From: Parabacteroides distasonis ATCC 8503
GTDB taxonomy: Bacteria; Bacteroidota; Bacteroidia; Bacteroidales; Tannerellaceae
DNA: 64,000 bases
Reading direction: 5' to 3'
Assembly: GCF_000012845.1 (NCBI RefSeq)
Contig: NC_009615.1
Span: forward strand, 3,058,501 to 3,122,500
The translations under genes and the position numbers were made by a program. Below the pieces are notes generated by a model, which was given only the letters and a program-made list of their open reading frames with translations, did no database searches and was not told the DNA's origin. The stretch's first letter is position 1; every line of letters starts with the position of its first letter. Shown piece by piece: positions 25,772-33,569 of this stretch.

Positions 25772-26316
25772 AAGCCATTCACTTTACATGATTAATTATT
25801 AGATTTACAAGATCCAGACATGTTTTAGAAAAGATGTCCTTCGTAAAGACGAGCGCTATATGGCTTTTGTTAAGTAGTGGTCCTTTCTTATAAAATAAAG
25901 GAAGGGCGAGGACTGAACATTTATGTAGACGAAGGTTCGGCTAAGACCCAACTCCCAATAAAGTCAGCCACACGCCCCCTTTATCTGTATACAAAATATA
26001 TCCATACTATATTAGCATAGATAACACGTATATCCAGTAAAGGGTTGCGGGGCCTTCTTCGTGCATAGGGAGATTTAAGAAAATTAGCCGATTTTCGTCC
26101 TACAGCACAAATATCACACGCAACACGAGGCTCTTAATTAAAAAGCCTTTTCTTGTCGCAAATATACGTATTAATAATATTTCAACCTAAGATAATCCAT
26201 ATGTTTTTTAGTTTATCATTGTTTGATACCAATTATTCGCTTTGACTTATCCAGTCATGCAAATGTATAATATTTTATTTGATTTTCAAACTCCAATACC
26301 TCACTTCCAAAGCAAG
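25772..26316. other. 545-bp stretch without a gene; possible long leader
   Basis: No frame codes convincingly. A -7-like element lies on the minus strand at 26159-26166 (TATATTTG), preceded by a TTG at a short 16-bp spacing, so it is weak. If active it would give the 89-residue gene a leader of nearly 390 nt. Within that leader are G/C-rich islands (25935-25980 and 26035-26060) in otherwise A/T-rich DNA and a GGCT/AGCC stem near 25940-25970. No known riboswitch or RNA family was recognised. Confidence 0.4.
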
Positions 26317-26638
26317 CTAACTTACTTTTTTCGCCCAATTTTGTCTCCAGTTGTAGAGACGCAGCGTGCTGCGTCTCATCCCCTCAAAATGGTAACTTAA
26401 AATAATACGCCAATAACCACCAAAGTCTGCGCCTTCACGAGACAATATACCCATAGAACGCAATTTTGCGATTTGTTTTTCTACAGCACGGGAACTTATA
26501 CCTAATTTTATAAGCCATAGCTTCGGCTGACATAGAAAGGTCGGAAATGACAAGGTCGATGATCTTCTGTGCTGTTCTACCTATATTTTTAGGCTTATCC
26601 GCAGTGTCTCCGAACTCACTCTCCGAACTTTTCTTCAT
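26317..26638 (-). pseudogene. frameshifted remnant of an AlbA_2/RecG-like HTH protein
   Basis: Two overlapping minus-strand frames together give the C-terminal end of a putative DNA-binding (AlbA_2/RecG-related) protein. The first (from 26638) reads ENIGR-type linker NIGRTAQKIIDLVISDLSMSAEAMA; the second continues the winged helix as KLGISSRAVEKQIAKLRSMG and ILSREGADFGGYW. The frames switch near 26535, where a single-base change would rejoin them. The N-terminal catalytic part is absent, and a REP-like palindrome (26356-26377) sits in the last codons. The gene is decayed. Confidence 0.75.
26356..26377. repeat. REP-like palindrome inside the HTH remnant
   Basis: Perfect 10-bp arms GAGACGCAGC/GCTGCGTCTC around a GT centre, preceded by GTA. 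The core GCGTGC is the same as in the copies at 32050 and 63333. Confidence 0.8.
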
Positions 26639-26845
26639 TTACAAGAATGTTTGCTGGCATCCACTTGGGTAGGAAGTGAATCCCATGTCATGTGCATACC
26701 CTTCAATATCAATATTACCCACTCTTGTATAGGCAGTGCGTGTTCCGTCTTGGTAATAATAATATACAATAAGGTATACAAATGGCACAAATATATAAAT
26801 TGCTTAATATCAACACCTTAAAAAAACACGATTGTGATTTTTGAA

Positions 26846-26911
26846 AAACACGTACGTGTTTCTGTAAAAAGTCGTACATGTTTTTCGGGAAACACGTACG
26901 ACTTTTTACAG
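26846..26911. repeat. nested palindrome array upstream of the RhuM remnant (site B)
   Basis: A perfect 16-bp palindrome (AAACACGTACGTGTTT, 26846-26861) is followed by perfect 16-bp inverted arms (CTGTAAAAAGTCGTAC at 26862-26877 and its complement at 26896-26911) around a linker that contains ATGTTTTTCGGGAAACAC. A decayed half-unit (AAACACGATTGTG) lies just left. It is the same sequence type as sites A and C, but no Rpn gene follows; a RhuM remnant starts 175 bp downstream. The rest of the 26639-27086 spacer shows nothing else clear. Confidence 0.82.
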
Positions 26912-27086
26912 CATCATTCGATAAGGAGCAAGAGCGTACATGAAAATATACGATAAGCCCCCCTTTTAACCAGAGCCAAAAAGCATTTCTTCCTAAGCTC
27001 CATCTCATAGATATTTTGGTGTAGTTACCCTGATTCTGAAATAATTTGGTTATTTTTGTATATAATTAATGTCCATAGAACATGCC

Positions 27087-27497
27087 ATGAATAAGAAATT
27101 GCAGATACACAACAGCACGGCTGAATTCTTTATTTTCCAAATAGAAAATAAAGAAGAAGGTATAGAAGTCTTATATCAAGACGAAAGCCTTTGGCTGACG
27201 CAGGATGCTATTGCCGTATTGTTCGATAAAAGCCGTTCCACTATCACGGAACATCTACAAAATATATTTCAAAGCCAAGAATTACAAGAAGACTCAGTCT
27301 GTCGGAAATTCCGACGAACTGCTTCCGATGGCAAAAGCTACGCAACTAAATATTACAAGTTTGCCATTCGCGGCTATGTCGTTGATAAGAAAAGATTTGA
27401 GAAATACCGTATCATTCAAGACCGTCTATTCCAATCCGATTTTGATAAATACCAGACAGATAACCTTCTTGATTTTGATAACGAAATAGAGTCATAA
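27087..27497 (+). pseudogene. RhuM-family protein with internal deletions
   Basis: The frame is open (136 codons) but looks like a shrunken RhuM/virulence protein. The N-terminal Bro/KilA-like part is normal (LYQDESLWLTQDAIAVLFDKSRSTITEHL, KFRRTASDGKSYATKYY). It then jumps to FAIRGYVVDKKR, and from there to FEKYRIIQDRLFQSDFDKY, which in full-length members (over 300 residues) is near the C-terminus. Two in-frame losses of roughly 27 and 200 residues would explain this. The start is set at 27087. It lies 37 bp upstream of the first sulfatase. Confidence 0.7.
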
Positions 27498-27534
27498 TAC
27501 AAACTCTTTATAGAACATCTAAATAATAAACAAC

Positions 27535-29082
27535 ATGAAATCAACACTTATCGTAGGGATCGGTGCCTCGCTTCTTACAGCCGGTATCGCAAAAGCCCAA
27601 CAGAGACAAGACATTACACCTAGAACGCCAAACGTATTGTTCATCTATGCGGATGACTTGGGATATGGAGACTTGGAATGCTACGACGGCACGCAAGTGA
27701 AAACCCCGAATATCAACCGGCTCGCCAAGAACGGTATCCGCTTCACCAACGCTCACGCAACCGCCTCTACCAGTACGCCCTCCCGATATTCCATGCTAAC
27801 CGGAGAGTACGCATGGCGCCGCCCGGGAACGGACATCGCCGCAGGAAACGCCGGAATGATCATACGACCGGAGCGTTATACGATAGCCGATATGTTCAAG
27901 AACGCGGGATACGCCACGGCCGCTATCGGCAAATGGCATCTTGGCCTAGGAGACAAAGCGGGCGAGCAAGACTGGAACGCCCCACTCCCCACCGCCCTTG
28001 GCGATCTGGGATTTGATTATTCCTATATCATGGCGGCGACGGCAGACCGCGTCCCCTGCGTATTCATCGAGAACGGGCAGGTGGCGAACTACGATCCGGA
28101 TGCCCCGATCTATGTCAGTTACCAGAAGAACTTTCCCGGAGAGCCGACCGGAAAAGATAATCCGGAATTATTATACAACCAGAAGCCTAGTTTCGGGCAC
28201 GACCAATCCATCGTAAACGGAATCAGCCGTATCGGTTACATGAAAGGTGGCGGCAAGGCGCTTTGGAAAGACGAGAATATCGCCGATTCTATCGTGACAC
28301 ACGCCATCGATTTTATCAAGGAGAATAAAGAGAAGCCTTTCTTCATGTATTTCGCCACGAACGACGTGCATGTACCCCGCTTCCCGCACGACCGTTTCCG
28401 GGGAAAGAACCCGATGGGCGTGAGGGGCGACGCTATCGAGCAATTCGACTGGAGCGTAGGCCAATTGATGAAAACATTGGATGAGATGGGATTGACGGAA
28501 AACACCTTGATCATCTTGTCAAGCGACAACGGACCTGTCGTAGACGATGGTTACGCGGACCGGGCCGTGGAGCTATTAGGCGATCATAAACCCGCCGGCC
28601 CGCTTAGAGGTAATAAATACAGTGCCTTCGAAGGGGGAACCCGTATCCCGGCTATCGTACATTGGCCAAAGGAGATCAAGCAAGCCGCCGTATCAGATGC
28701 GCTAGTGAGCCAGATCGACTGGTTCGCCTCCCTTGCCTCACTGACGAATTCCCGTCTTCCGAAAGGAAGCGCGCCGGATAGTTATGATTATCTGGATACT
28801 TGGATCGGGAAAAGCAAGGAAGACCGCCCGTGGGTAATCGAGCAAGCGCTTAATAAGGCACTCTCCGTCCGTACGAAAGATTGGAAATATATCGAGCCGA
28901 GCGTAGGTTCCGCTATCATGGAATATGAGAAGATTGAGACCGGATATTCCCCCGAGCCTCAGTTATACGACATGACGAAGGTCTACGAGGAAGGAAACAA
29001 GGCCTTGCAACATCCGGAGATCGTTTTCCAATTGCAGGGAATCTTAAAAGGAGTTCGGGATCACACTATCAAGGCTAAATAA
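27535..29082 (+). CDS. secreted sulfatase, serine type
   Basis: This 515-residue arylsulfatase has a signal peptide (cut after AKAQ). The metal-binding start is ADDLGYGDLECYDG, and the active-site motif reads STSTPSRYSMLTG, where the first Ser of S-x-P-x-R is the residue converted to formylglycine by an anaerobic maturase (anSME). Further sites are GKWHLG, SSDNGP and HKPAGPLRGNKYSAFEGGTRIP. It probably removes sulfate from host or dietary glycans in the periplasm. It overlaps the next sulfatase by one base (TAATG), so they are translated together. Confidence 0.93.
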   Translation: MKSTLIVGIGASLLTAGIAKAQQRQDITPRTPNVLFIYADDLGYGDLECYDGTQVKTPNINRLAKNGIRFTNAHATASTSTPSRYSMLTGEYAWRRPGTDIAAGNAGMIIRPERYTIADMFKNAGYATAAIGKWHLGLGDKAGEQDWNAPLPTALGDLGFDYSYIMAATADRVPCVFIENGQVANYDPDAPIYVSYQKNFPGEPTGKDNPELLYNQKPSFGHDQSIVNGISRIGYMKGGGKALWKDENIADSIVTHAIDFIKENKEKPFFMYFATNDVHVPRFPHDRFRGKNPMGVRGDAIEQFDWSVGQLMKTLDEMGLTENTLIILSSDNGPVVDDGYADRAVELLGDHKPAGPLRGNKYSAFEGGTRIPAIVHWPKEIKQAAVSDALVSQIDWFASLASLTNSRLPKGSAPDSYDYLDTWIGKSKEDRPWVIEQALNKALSVRTKDWKYIEPSVGSAIMEYEKIETGYSPEPQLYDMTKVYEEGNKALQHPEIVFQLQGILKGVRDHTIKAK

Positions 29083-30644
29083 TGGAAAGAAGAAACTTCA
29101 TTAAATCATCCCTCGGAATCGGTCTGGGTGCGACACTTCCGGGGATGACGCATAGCAAAAGCGGGAAAGAGGCAGAGACCGCCGTCTCTCCCGCCATGCC
29201 CGTAAAGAGCGGTAAGCCGCATATCATCTTGATCATGACCGATCAACAACGGGGCGACGCCCTCGGCTGCATGGGAAACAAGGCGGTGATCTCACCGAAT
29301 ATCGACCGGCTGGCGCAAGAAGGCTCGTTGTTCGTGAGCGGATATTCCTCCGCTCCAAGTAGTACTCCGGGACGGGCCGGTTTATTGACCGGGATGTCTC
29401 CTTGGCATCATGGTATGCTGGGATACGGACGCATGGCCTTGAAGTATCGTTACGAGATGCCTCAGATGATGCGGAATCTGGGGTATTATACCTTCGGGAT
29501 CGGTAAGATGCATTGGTTTCCGCAGAAAGCACTTCACGGATTCCACGCGACCTTGATCGACGAGAGTGGCCGGGTGGAAAGTCCCGATTTCATCAGCGAT
29601 TACCGGGAATGGTTTCAATTGCAGGCACCCGGCAAAGACCCGGATCTTACGGGTATCGGCTGGAACGACCATGCCGCCGGTGTCTATAAGTTAGACGAAC
29701 GGCTTCATCCTACGGCTTGGACCGGACAGACCGCTTGCGAGTTGATCCGGAACTACGACAACGACAAGCCCTTATTCCTCAAGGTATCATTCGCCCGCCC
29801 GCATAGTCCTTATGATCCGCCTCAACGTTATCTGGATATGTATAAGGACGCAGATATCCCGAAACCCCATATAGGAGATTGGTGCGGACAATACGCCGAG
29901 CCGAAAGATCCTCTCCAAGGAGCATCGGATGCCCCATTCGGTAATTTCGGGGATGCGTATGCCATAAACTCCCGTCGCCATTATTACGCCAATATCACCT
30001 TTATCGACGATCAAGTAGGGCAAATCATCCAGACCCTAAAAGACAAAGGTATGTACGACAATGCCCTGATTTGTTTCACGGCGGATCATGGTGATATGTT
30101 GGGCGATCATTATCATTGGCGGAAAACCTATCCGTACGAGGGTTCGGCCCATATTCCTTATATCGTAAAATGGCCCGCCGGTATATCCAAATCCATACCG
30201 GACGGAAGCAGCATAGAACAACCTGTAGAACTGAGAGACTTCTTGCCTACCTTTATCGATATCGCCGGCGGGTCGGTTCCTCCCGATATGGACGGGCGGT
30301 CTTTACTCAAGCTGATCCAAGGCCAGCAGGAACAATGGCGCCCCTATATAGACATGGAGCATGCCACTTGCTATAGCGACGATAATTACTGGGCAGCCCT
30401 TACCGATGGGAAGATTAAGTATATCTGGAATTTCCACAACGGAAGCGAGCAGTTGTTCGATTTACGGGAAGACCCGGGAGAGACACATAACCTTAGTGAG
30501 GACGCAGCCTATCAGAATAAGTTGTCCGAACTACGCAAGATGATGGTAGAGCATCTGTCCGAGCGAGGAGATTCATTCGTGAAAGACGGTAAATTGATGA
30601 CTCTCGATACGACCCTATTGTACAGTCCCAATTTCCCGAAATAA
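29082..30644 (+). CDS. sulfatase, serine type, with twin-Arg-like leader
   Basis: This 520-residue sulfatase opens with MERRNFIKSSLGIGLGATLPG, a Tat-like or Sec-like leader. The motif is SAPSSTPGRAGLLTG, again serine type; metal-site segments MTDQQRGDALGCMG, ADHGDMLGDHYHWRKTYPYEGSAHIPYIV (in parts) follow. It is of a different subfamily from its neighbour (more like choline or heparan-type sulfatases). The pair could act in sequence on one glycan. No polysaccharide-utilisation SusC/D genes are nearby. Confidence 0.92.
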   Translation: MERRNFIKSSLGIGLGATLPGMTHSKSGKEAETAVSPAMPVKSGKPHIILIMTDQQRGDALGCMGNKAVISPNIDRLAQEGSLFVSGYSSAPSSTPGRAGLLTGMSPWHHGMLGYGRMALKYRYEMPQMMRNLGYYTFGIGKMHWFPQKALHGFHATLIDESGRVESPDFISDYREWFQLQAPGKDPDLTGIGWNDHAAGVYKLDERLHPTAWTGQTACELIRNYDNDKPLFLKVSFARPHSPYDPPQRYLDMYKDADIPKPHIGDWCGQYAEPKDPLQGASDAPFGNFGDAYAINSRRHYYANITFIDDQVGQIIQTLKDKGMYDNALICFTADHGDMLGDHYHWRKTYPYEGSAHIPYIVKWPAGISKSIPDGSSIEQPVELRDFLPTFIDIAGGSVPPDMDGRSLLKLIQGQQEQWRPYIDMEHATCYSDDNYWAALTDGKIKYIWNFHNGSEQLFDLREDPGETHNLSEDAAYQNKLSELRKMMVEHLSERGDSFVKDGKLMTLDTTLLYSPNFPK

Positions 30645-30665
30645 GGGACGAGCGAGCCTCGTCCC
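30645..30665. repeat. REP-like palindrome after the sulfatases
   Basis: Eight-bp arms (GGGACGAG/CTCGTCCC) with a 5-nt loop, followed by TAC, begin right at the sulfatase stop codon. Same dispersed palindrome group as at 5902 and 63333. It may end the sulfatase transcript. Confidence 0.6.
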
Positions 30666-30711
30666 TACAGTATCTTACGTTTTTTACCTTTTTTTTATCG
30701 CGGAATGGATG

Positions 30712-30719
30712 TATCTTTG
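30712..30719 (+). promoter_or_regulatory. -7 element for the LysE gene
   Basis: TATCTTTG fits the -7 consensus 29 bp before the LysE-family start. No clear -33 is seen. Confidence 0.5.
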
Positions 30720-30747
30720 CCCAAGAAACTAGAAGAGACTCAACTTA

Positions 30748-31407
30748 ATGCTAGGAATCGTTAGTAAAGGAATCATTATAGGTGTATTGGTTTCGGCCCC
30801 CATGGGCCCCATCGGTATGCTCTGTATACAAAGAACACTAAATAAAGGACGTTGGCACGGGTTCGTCACCGGATTAGGGGCCGCTCTATCCGACGTGATT
30901 TATGCGGCACTGACTTGTCTGGGCATGGGAGTTGTGGTCAACTTCGTGGAGGCGAACCAAGCGCCCCTGCAATTGATCGGAAGTATCGTTCTCGGCATTT
31001 TCGGGTATTATATCTTCCAAAGCAACCCGACTAGGAACCTAAAGAAACACCGAGAAAAAAAATTATCGTTCACCCAAGACTTTATTACAGCTTTTCTACT
31101 TACCTTTAGCAACGTGTTAATCGTCTTGCTCTATATAGGATTATTCGCCCGGTTTGGTTTCGTGCTGCCTGAACATTCGTTTTGGCTGCTGGTATTGGGC
31201 ATTGTTTGCATAGGGTTAGGGGCCGTTCTTTGGTGGTTCGGCATAACATATATTATTGGAAAACTGAGAAAATGGTTCAACGTTAGAGGTATTTGGTTAC
31301 TGAACCGGATCGTGGGCTCTGTCATTATCGTATTGTCTATTATCGGTGCCCTATCGGTTTTATTGACCTCCTACTTACAATGGCCTTTACTTCAAATCTA
31401 TAGTTAA
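30748..31407 (+). CDS. LysE-family exporter
   Basis: This 219-residue inner-membrane protein has about six helices and belongs to the LysE/RhtB amino-acid exporters. The N-terminal signature GVLVSAPMGPIGMLCIQRTLNKGRWHGFVTGLGAALSD (in parts) is conserved, including the PMGPIG and GLGAALSD motifs. The substrate is not known. It is followed after one base by a CBM9-like gene, so the two are co-translated. Confidence 0.88.
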   Translation: MLGIVSKGIIIGVLVSAPMGPIGMLCIQRTLNKGRWHGFVTGLGAALSDVIYAALTCLGMGVVVNFVEANQAPLQLIGSIVLGIFGYYIFQSNPTRNLKKHREKKLSFTQDFITAFLLTFSNVLIVLLYIGLFARFGFVLPEHSFWLLVLGIVCIGLGAVLWWFGITYIIGKLRKWFNVRGIWLLNRIVGSVIIVLSIIGALSVLLTSYLQWPLLQIYS

Positions 31408-31408
31408 A

Positions 31409-32050
31409 ATGAAAAGACTGAAAGTTCCTGTTATCCCTGTTCTGGATGTACTCGATATAACATCCATAGAACCGATTCTTGAGGTGCAATCCCAACGTGA
31501 GTTCCTCACCCATGCCAATTGGCATGAGTATCCATATAAGCCGATCACCGCTTTTAATATAGCCCGGACAGAGAAAAATCTATATATACGATATAGCGTG
31601 CAGGGTAATTCGCTAAAGGCGTCTTATGAGATGGACAATTCCTCGGTCCATAAGGATAGTTGCGTGGAATTCTTCATGAAAAAGGAAGGTGACTCGCATT
31701 ATATGAATTTCGAGTTTAATTGTATCGGGACTTGCGATGCCGCCCGCCGTACCTCACGGGATATCAAGACGTCGCTTTCGCAAGAAGAGTATAAAAGCAT
31801 CATAAGACTCCCATCCGTGAGAAGAAGGGCATTCGAGGAGATTAAAGGTATTCATACATGGAACTTAATCGTAGTCATACCACTCAAGTTGATGGGGTTA
31901 GATCCTAGTAATCTGCCGGAGAAAATACTAGGGAACTTCTATAAATGCGCCGATGAAACAATGAATCCGCATTTCGTTAGTTGGAGTCCGATCGACCTTC
32001 CCGAGCCTAATTTCCATTGTCCTGAATTCTTCGGGGAGATCTACCTGTAG
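31409..32050 (+). CDS. carbohydrate-binding family 9-like protein
   Basis: This 213-residue beta-rich protein without signal peptide resembles CBM9-like domains found alone in Bacteroidetes (KPITAFNIARTEKNLYIRYSV, then SVHKDSCVEFFMKKEG and YMNFEFNCIGTCDAARR). Lacking a leader, it is presumably cytoplasmic, which is odd for a carbohydrate-binding fold. It starts directly after the LysE stop. A 42-bp perfect palindrome begins at its last base. Confidence 0.8.
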   Translation: MKRLKVPVIPVLDVLDITSIEPILEVQSQREFLTHANWHEYPYKPITAFNIARTEKNLYIRYSVQGNSLKASYEMDNSSVHKDSCVEFFMKKEGDSHYMNFEFNCIGTCDAARRTSRDIKTSLSQEEYKSIIRLPSVRRRAFEEIKGIHTWNLIVVIPLKLMGLDPSNLPEKILGNFYKCADETMNPHFVSWSPIDLPEPNFHCPEFFGEIYL

Positions 32051-32091
32051 TATAGACGTAGCGTGCTGCATGCAGCACGCTACGTCTATAC
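32050..32091. repeat. 42-bp perfect palindrome
   Basis: The sequence is perfectly self-complementary without loop; its half is TATAGACGTAGCGTGCTGCA (32051-32070) plus one flanking G/C pair. The core GCGTGC and GACG ends link it to the REP-like group at 26356 and 63333. It sits between the convergent CBM9-like and membrane-protein genes, so it may serve as terminator for both. Such long perfect palindromes tend to be unstable, which hints at recent origin. Confidence 0.9.
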
Positions 32092-32105
32092 AGGCAAGCC
32101 TATGG

Positions 32106-32513
32106 CTATTTATTATTCTTACCTAGTTTCAGCTCAATGACGAACGCTATTATCAAGCCGATTCCCCCGAACAAAAGAACCGAAGCCCCATAAGCCGTAC
32201 CCGCTACCTCATGCCTGTACCAACCATCATCATAATAAGAATTTGTCGCCATACACATATTAATAATAAAGCCTACCAACAAACCTAATCCGATTCCCGC
32301 CAAAAGGCACCCGGCCTTTAAGCTACTGAACGAGAAGTTTCGCATGTAGTTAGGCAGTCCCAATTTACCATCGAAAGCAGAGGTATCCAGTTTATCACCG
32401 ATCTTCTCGATAATCGCCAAACGTTCCCTCTTGCGAACAAACAACTCAAATAATCCGTAAATACCTGCACAAACGATTCCGACAACTAGCGGAACAGAAA
32501 TAAAATCCATCAT
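32106..32513 (-). CDS. small membrane protein (DUF6249-like)
   Basis: This 135-residue protein has three hydrophobic segments (VPLVVGIVCAGIYGLFELFV; SLKAGCLLAGIGLGLLVGFII; SVLLFGGIGLIIAFVIEL) and the region RERLAIIEKIGDKLD, which is typical of DUF6249 proteins often encoded beside ECF sigma factors. It is divergent to the sigma factor at 32663 across a 149-bp spacer. Its function is unknown; a link to the sigma factor is suggested by position. Confidence 0.75.
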   Translation of the reverse strand: MMDFISVPLVVGIVCAGIYGLFELFVRKRERLAIIEKIGDKLDTSAFDGKLGLPNYMRNFSFSSLKAGCLLAGIGLGLLVGFIINMCMATNSYYDDGWYRHEVAGTAYGASVLLFGGIGLIIAFVIELKLGKNNK

Positions 32514-32662
32514 AACTGTATAATTTTAATTGATTCATTCATATTGTTTGCTAATTTGACGCAACAGTTTCCCATAGGTTACACCTCCGGGCTGAAAAAT
32601 ATTTTTTATTTTTGTTACCGCAAGTTGTAACCTATTTACCCGGCTTGCGTCCATTAAGTACA

Positions 32663-33220
32663 ATGGAATTGTATACCGATACATATTACATACAAAGGAT
32701 ACAAGCGGGGGACGTGGCATGTTTCGCTTGCCTTTTGGACAAGTATAGCCGTCCGATTCACTCGTTGATCCTCAAAGTGGTACGAAGCCAAGAGGAGGCT
32801 GAGGAGTTGGCGCAAGATACGTTTATGAAGGTATTCAAAAACCTCGCCTCATTCAAAGGGGATTGCAGTTTCTCCACATGGATTTACCGGATCGCTTACA
32901 ACACGGCGATCTCGTCGGTCCGGAAGAAGAGATATGAGTTTCTAGCGATTGAGGAGACTACACTTGAAAACGTATCGGAGGAGGAAATTACGAACCTGTT
33001 CGGACAAACCGAATCCACGGAACAGGTTCAAAGATTGGAAGTCGCCCTTGAACAACTTCTACCGGACGAACGGGCCTTGATCTTGCTCTTTTATTGGAAA
33101 GAAAAAACAATAGAAGAACTGGTCTCTATCACCGGCTTGACCGCCTCGAATATTAAAGTCAAGCTACATCGCATCCGAAAAAAATTGTTTGTATTATTAA
33201 ATGGAATGGATCATGAGTAA
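32663..33220 (+). CDS. ECF-type RNA polymerase sigma factor
   Basis: This 185-residue sigma-70 family factor starts at the ATG at 32663 (MELYTDTYYIQRIQAGD); an upstream in-frame TTG is less likely. Region 2 (FACLLDKYSRPIHSLILKVV, EEAEELAQDTFMKVFKNL, FSTWIYRIAYNTAISSVRKK) and region 4 (LLPDERALILLFYWKEKTIEELVSITGLTASNIKVKLHRIRKKL in parts) are intact. It overlaps by 8 bp with a small membrane protein that is probably its anti-sigma partner. A paralogous pair is at the right edge of the window. Confidence 0.92.
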   Translation: MELYTDTYYIQRIQAGDVACFACLLDKYSRPIHSLILKVVRSQEEAEELAQDTFMKVFKNLASFKGDCSFSTWIYRIAYNTAISSVRKKRYEFLAIEETTLENVSEEEITNLFGQTESTEQVQRLEVALEQLLPDERALILLFYWKEKTIEELVSITGLTASNIKVKLHRIRKKLFVLLNGMDHE

Positions 33221-33569
33221 GATAAACACAAATAAGGAACAACCCGATTTATTGGGGGATTTATTCAAACGCATACCGGAGGAGGAGCTTCCCGCCTCGT
33301 TCCGTTCGAACGTAATGCGACAAATCATGCTTGAGTCCGCAAAGGCGAAGAAACGTGACGAACGGTTCAGCCTGTTAGCGGCGATCGTGGCCTCGCTTAT
33401 CATGATTTCCCTCGCGATCGTATCTTTCGTATATATGGAGATACCCAAGATAGCCATCCCCACGATAAGCACATCGGCCTTGGCTTTCTATTTATACATA
33501 GGGGCCATCACGCTCATACTTCTATTGGCGGATTATAAATTGAGGAATCTATTTCACAAGAAAGGATAA
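33213..33569 (+). CDS. small membrane protein, probable anti-sigma partner
   Basis: This 118-residue protein starts at 33213 inside the end of the sigma gene (overlap ATGAGTAA). It has a soluble N-terminal part (DLFKRIPEEELPASFRSNVMRQIMLES) and two membrane helices. The ELPASFRSNVMRQI pattern recurs as QPSASLNSRIMALI in the protein at 63376, which also follows a sigma factor. It shows no zinc-binding anti-sigma motif. Its last 56 bp overlap antisense with the end of the histidine kinase gene. Confidence 0.72.
   Translation: MSKINTNKEQPDLLGDLFKRIPEEELPASFRSNVMRQIMLESAKAKKRDERFSLLAAIVASLIMISLAIVSFVYMEIPKIAIPTISTSALAFYLYIGAITLILLLADYKLRNLFHKKG

Noticed and set aside
26715..27008. Minus-strand open frame of 97 codons over site B
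   Set aside because: It is translated palindrome and A/T-rich spacer, with no start context or family pattern.
33514..33569. Misplaced stop for the histidine kinase because of antisense overlap
   Set aside because: Both frames are well supported and the overlap is only 56 bp at their convergent ends.
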